A stretch of DNA of 64,000 nt from Clarireedia homoeocarpa (lineage: Eukaryota > Ascomycota > Leotiomycetes > Helotiales > Rutstroemiaceae): contig LNKV01000004.1 in assembly GCA_001465935.1 (NCBI GenBank), forward strand, positions 620,001 to 684,000. The letters are read 5' to 3'. Within the stretch, counting starts at the first letter, position 1, and each line of letters opens with the position of its first letter. Shown piece after piece: positions 60,226-64,000 of the stretch. The notes beneath the pieces are model-generated. The model saw nothing but the letters and a program-made list of their open reading frames with translations. It searched no databases and was not told the origin of the DNA. The translations under genes were made by a program, and so were the position numbers.

Positions 60226-60723
60226 ATGAAGGTCCTCACACTCAACTTCCTCACCTGCGCCGTCAAAGCCTGCAAATCCACCAGCGCGTCCTTCCCTCTG
60301 CACCCGAAAGAATGCTCGCTCGTCTCGAACGATATCCCAATTAACCCTACTCTAATACTCAACATACTGCCGCGCATAGACTGGAATGCGCTGATGACCA
60401 TTTCTTCCGAGGTACATACCATTTCCCGCTTGCGCATTATTCCATCCGGCCCTCCGGGTCCCGTTCTCGTTCCATTGAGCCAGAATAAAACAAACCAGAA
60501 GAAAACTAACAAATCCTCTCATCAGCTCGGGTTCCCCTCCCTTCCTCCCACCGCGCCCGAAGCGGAAACCCTGCAAAATGACGAGAAGATGTTGAAGGAA
60601 TTACACACGCTATTAATGGAGACGGAGATTGAGGAGGGGGCGCTGGTGTGTGGGAATTGTGGACATGAGTACAAGGTGAAGGAAGGGATTGGAAATTTCT
60701 TGTTGCCGGGACATTTGGTTTAG
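60226..60723 (+). CDS. trm112: Methyltransferase activator TRM112
   Basis: Zinc-binding partner that activates several methyltransferases (Trm9, Trm11, Bud23, Mtq2) acting on tRNA, 18S rRNA and release factor eRF1. Exons are 60226-60411 and 60526-60723, giving 127 aa. It begins MKVLTLNFLTCAVKACKST and contains LILNILPRIDWNALMTISSE, LHTLLMETEIEEGALVCGNC and the C-terminal GHEYKVKEGIGNFLLPGHLV, all aligned with yeast Trm112 (135 aa). Cys14-type N-terminal and C-terminal CxxC (CGNC) residues are present. The 114 bp intron (GTACAT donor, CAG acceptor) has a length divisible by three and no stop in frame, so an unspliced mRNA would encode a 165 aa protein with a 38-residue insert. Confidence 0.94.
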   Translation: MKVLTLNFLTCAVKACKSTSASFPLHPKECSLVSNDIPINPTLILNILPRIDWNALMTISSEVHTISRLRIIPSGPPGPVLVPLSQNKTNQKKTNKSSHQLGFPSLPPTAPEAETLQNDEKMLKELHTLLMETEIEEGALVCGNCGHEYKVKEGIGNFLLPGHLV

Positions 60724-61667
60724 AGGGTGAGGAGAAGAAGATGGGAGACAGAAGACGAGACACTTGCCTATTGAATCAAACCTCGCTCGCATAGCGAGAG
60801 AGGCAGTGGGGTATGGAGCCTGGGTGGAAGGGACATCTCACGATGTAGAGTGTGCAACAAGCGCTATTCGTGGAGAGTTATGAAAACAAGCGCTGTGGCC
60901 CGGGGGAAAGAGTAGTAGATACCCTGAGAATGAGACTAGGAGGAGCATGGACAGAGAAGAAGTCCGGCCTTCAAGGCAGCGAAGGAGCCTCTTCGAAGGC
61001 GTCTCAACGGGCACTGAGTGCATATAGCATAATACTAGAAGACATCACCATCGCCCAGGCAATACATTCACATACAAAGAGTGTTCACGTTGCAAGGTTC
61101 CCCAAGTATTGCGAGAAATCATGATCCATTCTCACCAACATCTCACCCGTCACCATCCACAAAAGTCTACCCCTTGTAATCGCGCCGACCAAATTCCTCT
61201 CTCAAATGAGTACTATGTCGCATGCAGCAAATAACTAACTAATCTTACAACATGAACCAAATTCAAACTCTCTTCTTGCATGCGCCCTCACTATCGTATC
61301 ATCCCTCATCTGAGCCATTTCAACCCATTCATCCGTTCACTCATCTCTACCAAATTAATAAAAAAACGTTGAGTTCAATCGTCAACAACCCAATCGAGAT
61401 CTCAAAATAAAAAGAATCGGTCAAACAACTCAACGCCTCAAAACGACTCGGTTGAAAAGAGTACATTTCTTTTTTAGTGCCCCCAAACCACCATTTCCCC
61501 CCCACCCATAAATGTATGCATAGTAGCGTTGGAAGAGCAACAGTGGATTTCGATATATTGAACGGCATAGATGTGACTGAAGAAAGCCTATGTATAATGA
61601 CACATCATGAACCCTCAAATATGCTCGCGAATGCAAGAAAGTAATGAAACGAATGTAAGAAGGCGAA
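60724..61667. other. Convergent intergenic spacer
   Basis: About 940 bp between the TRM112 and SET1 stop codons. No gene or repeat recognised. Confidence 0.5.
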
Positions 61668-64000
61668 TTAATTAAGGAATCCTTTACATGCTGGTGTACC
61701 GCAGAGGCAAGGAATACGATCAGTACTTCCAATCTCACGTTCAAACTTATAGTCATATGTGAGCTCCTCGTCTGTGATGCCGTTAGTATTGGTGTGCAAC
61801 AAGGGGACAGTAATAGCGAAACTTACTTTGTGCGATATCACGCAGCGCGTAGATGACAATTCGTTTGCTTTTCTCCACTGTGATGATCTTGGCTGTGCAA
61901 TTCGGCATGCAACTGTGGTTAATGAATCTAGCAATTCCACCCTTCTTCGTTGCGTCAATGACAGTGTTCTCATCGATTCTGAACAGATAACTGCTTCCAA
62001 TGCCACTTTTGAGGTATCGGTTTTCTCGAAGATCTGCAACTTGCTGTCGGACCTTCTCACCAACATACTCAATGATCATGTCATTCATAGCAATGTTTTC
62101 CATGGCATATAAACCCCAGTTGTGAATAGCAGAGCGGGCGAACTTGACAGGCTTCTTTCGCTTCTTGAGTTGATTGAAGCGTAGGACATCCGAATCACCA
62201 CCGAGAGTCTTCTTCTGGTCGTTAAGGTCAGCAACGAAGCGGCGGTTGTTAACACGATTGGCTCGTGAATTTCCCTTGGCAAGCAGCTTTTCTGCCGCAA
62301 TTTTAGCTGCTTCAGCTGCTTCAGCGGCGACGTCTTTTCCAGCCTTCTTGGCCTGAGCCTCCCGTTCTTCACGAGCTTTCTGTACCTTGATACGATGGGG
62401 CAGATACAACGATTTCTCCGAATTAAGGATCTTCTTTGTACCATCCGTTCGAGCAGAGCCAGTTTCCGTTGGCACATAATAACCCTTCACCGAGGTTTCA
62501 TCTTTGACAAGGCCTCTATATCCATCACGATTCAGGGCTTTGATTTGTCCTTGTCTCCATGCCCAGGTAGCTGGATCCTTCATTTGGTGATCATGCTTGA
62601 ATATGGCCATTGCTGGTTCCGCATCCTCATCATCTTTCAGTAGATTCTGCAAACCATCGATATCAAGGATATTATCGAAGTCGTCATCAACAGTGGGCCT
62701 TGGAGCTTCTCCTGACATACCCCATTCGACTGAAGTTTCTACAGGAGCAGTTTCCACGATATTCTCTTCAAACTCATCAGATTCCTCGGCAGGGTCTTCC
62801 ATTGGAGGCTCATCATCCAAAATCCCAGCCTTTTGCCTCTTGAGAGCTTCCCTTTCTTCGAAGATTTGTCTCTTGGACTTCTTCCTTTTGGCAGACTTCG
62901 CGGCTTTCTTCTTGTTCTGTGCAATGAGAGCGGCTTCTGCTTCGGACTCTGTTTTCGGAATTTCGTTAAGATCAGGAATTGCTAATTCATCAACAATTGG
63001 TGCTTCAGGAATGGGCTCAATCTTTTCAGCAGATACACCGAAGAGCTCTTCGTCTGTCTTCTTCTGTCGTTTGAGAGCAGCTTCGACATGCAAATCCAAC
63101 TTTCTCTTCTTTGTCGGCGGAAGTGGATCAGCTGCAGAGAAATTAACCTCACTAGCAGAGTCTTCATCCCTCATACCGTGTGACGGAGAGCTATCCTTCA
63201 CTTGCTGGCCATTCGCAACGTCTCCTTCGTCATCTGATGCTTCGTCATCAGTATTCATACGGCTTCGTGGACGCGATTCGGGCTCTTCCGTGTCTCGTGT
63301 GCGAGATCGAGCTTCATGATCATCATCAGAATCCTCGTCGCTATCAAGGAATAAGCGGTGGTGAAGTGGGCGAGAATATACATGACGATTTGGTCGAGCA
63401 CGTGCGAATGGATCTCTAAACCCGACATTGCGTTTCTTGTCCGTCTTGGCTCGCTTTCGGATTCTAGGCAAGGCTGTGACATTTACCCGTCCCGTGGTCA
63501 AGTTATTGCGGTCCTCGAGGCGTGAATTTGGTGTGCCCACGGCGGGACTATCTTCTCCTCCATCTTCTTCAGCGAAGAAGGGCAACTTGTGATCCTGCGG
63601 ATCAGCAATGTTGTGCTTTTGTCGTCTCGCGATGTGATTAGACGGGTCCATAAACGAATGTAAAGCAGGGGCAGCAATTTTGGCCTTGAAGTTCCGCATC
63701 AATTGATCCTTTAGTTCACGTCGGATAACGTCAATAGCTTCGCGGGCAGGGTCAAAGTTCTTAGCTCGCTCTCGCTTTTCCTCTTCCAAATCAGCCTCCT
63801 CTTCTTTCCTCCTATCTTCAGCGTCTCTCTTTCGCCTCTCATCATTTGAACGAATTTCCGGGCTACGGTTACGGTGACGTGAGGTGTCGCGGGTGCGGTA
63901 GGATGAGCGGCGACCAGCGCTGCCCCACATGAAGAATTTCATGTTCATTTCGTAGGAGAACAACGCTGTCCCGTCGCAGGAGGTGTAGCATCTTTCTGCT
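61668..64000 (-). CDS. set1: Histone H3 lysine-4 methyltransferase SET1, C-terminal part
   Basis: Catalytic subunit of COMPASS. The gene runs off the right edge, so the N-terminal part including the RRM is missing; about 740 residues are present. Exons here are 64000-61827 (frame open to the edge) and 61772-61668, with a 54 bp intron. Visible from the left: a basic, acidic and coiled-coil linker rich in E/K/R; an n-SET region with [16 protein letters not shown] and [12 protein letters not shown]; then the SET domain [55 protein letters not shown] and ELTYDYKFE. The post-[16 protein letters not shown] supplies the zinc cysteines. The [10 protein letters not shown] start and the GFLN end identify SET1 over other SET proteins. 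Confidence 0.95.

Overview
The window is nuclear DNA of a filamentous ascomycete (Pezizomycotina). Genes carry short 47-114 bp introns with GTAAGT/GTATGT donors and CTAAC/CTGAC branch points. The gene set is typical of such fungi: a hydrolase-NACHT-ankyrin NLR, a chitinase with a fungal CBM1, RAD7/RAD16, and COMPASS SET1. Moderate GC with long AT-rich spacers would suit a leotiomycete, but that is only a guess. I see no rRNA, tRNA or CRISPR locus.

Layout. An NLR-type gene (0.9-5.2 kb) is followed by the head-to-head pair RAD16 (minus) and RAD7 (plus), the two subunits of the global-genome nucleotide excision repair factor NEF4, sharing an 858 bp promoter. Next come an amino-acid permease, the ribosome-biogenesis WD40 gene YTM1 and an aquaporin with a long repetitive N-terminal tail (12.5-18.4 kb, all minus), then a lone cytochrome P450 (20.3-22.1 kb).

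From 22.1 to 27.75 kb lies the most unusual part: a gene-free stretch with four successive repeat families and a 281 bp hAT-like MITE with an 8 bp target duplication. It ends in an array of 17 stem-loops at about 64 bp period. Their apical motif is nearly constant while the stem arms differ from unit to unit yet stay complementary, which is the signature of selected secondary structure. This is the best candidate for an undescribed element. A large coiled-coil, tail-anchored protein gene follows on the opposite strand.

The right half is a housekeeping block: SAD1/USP39 (tri-snRNP), RRP9 (U3 snoRNP), PRE1 (20S proteasome beta4), DED1 (DEAD-box helicase), mitochondrial ribosomal protein uS13m, a membrane-anchored secretory cyclophilin, a secreted GH18-CBM1 chitinase, a histidine-phosphatase-fold protein, TRM112, and the C-terminal part of SET1 running off the right edge. 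Several unrecognised small genes are interspersed. RRP9/PRE1 and uS13m/cyclophilin are also divergent pairs. YTM1, RRP9, uS13m, DED1 and TRM112 all serve ribosome production or translation.

Three genes (RAD7, PRE1, uS13m) have an intron inside or directly after the start codon, which simple ORF calling misses. All gene models were built by hand from splice consensus, frame and family resemblance; no search or RNA data was available.
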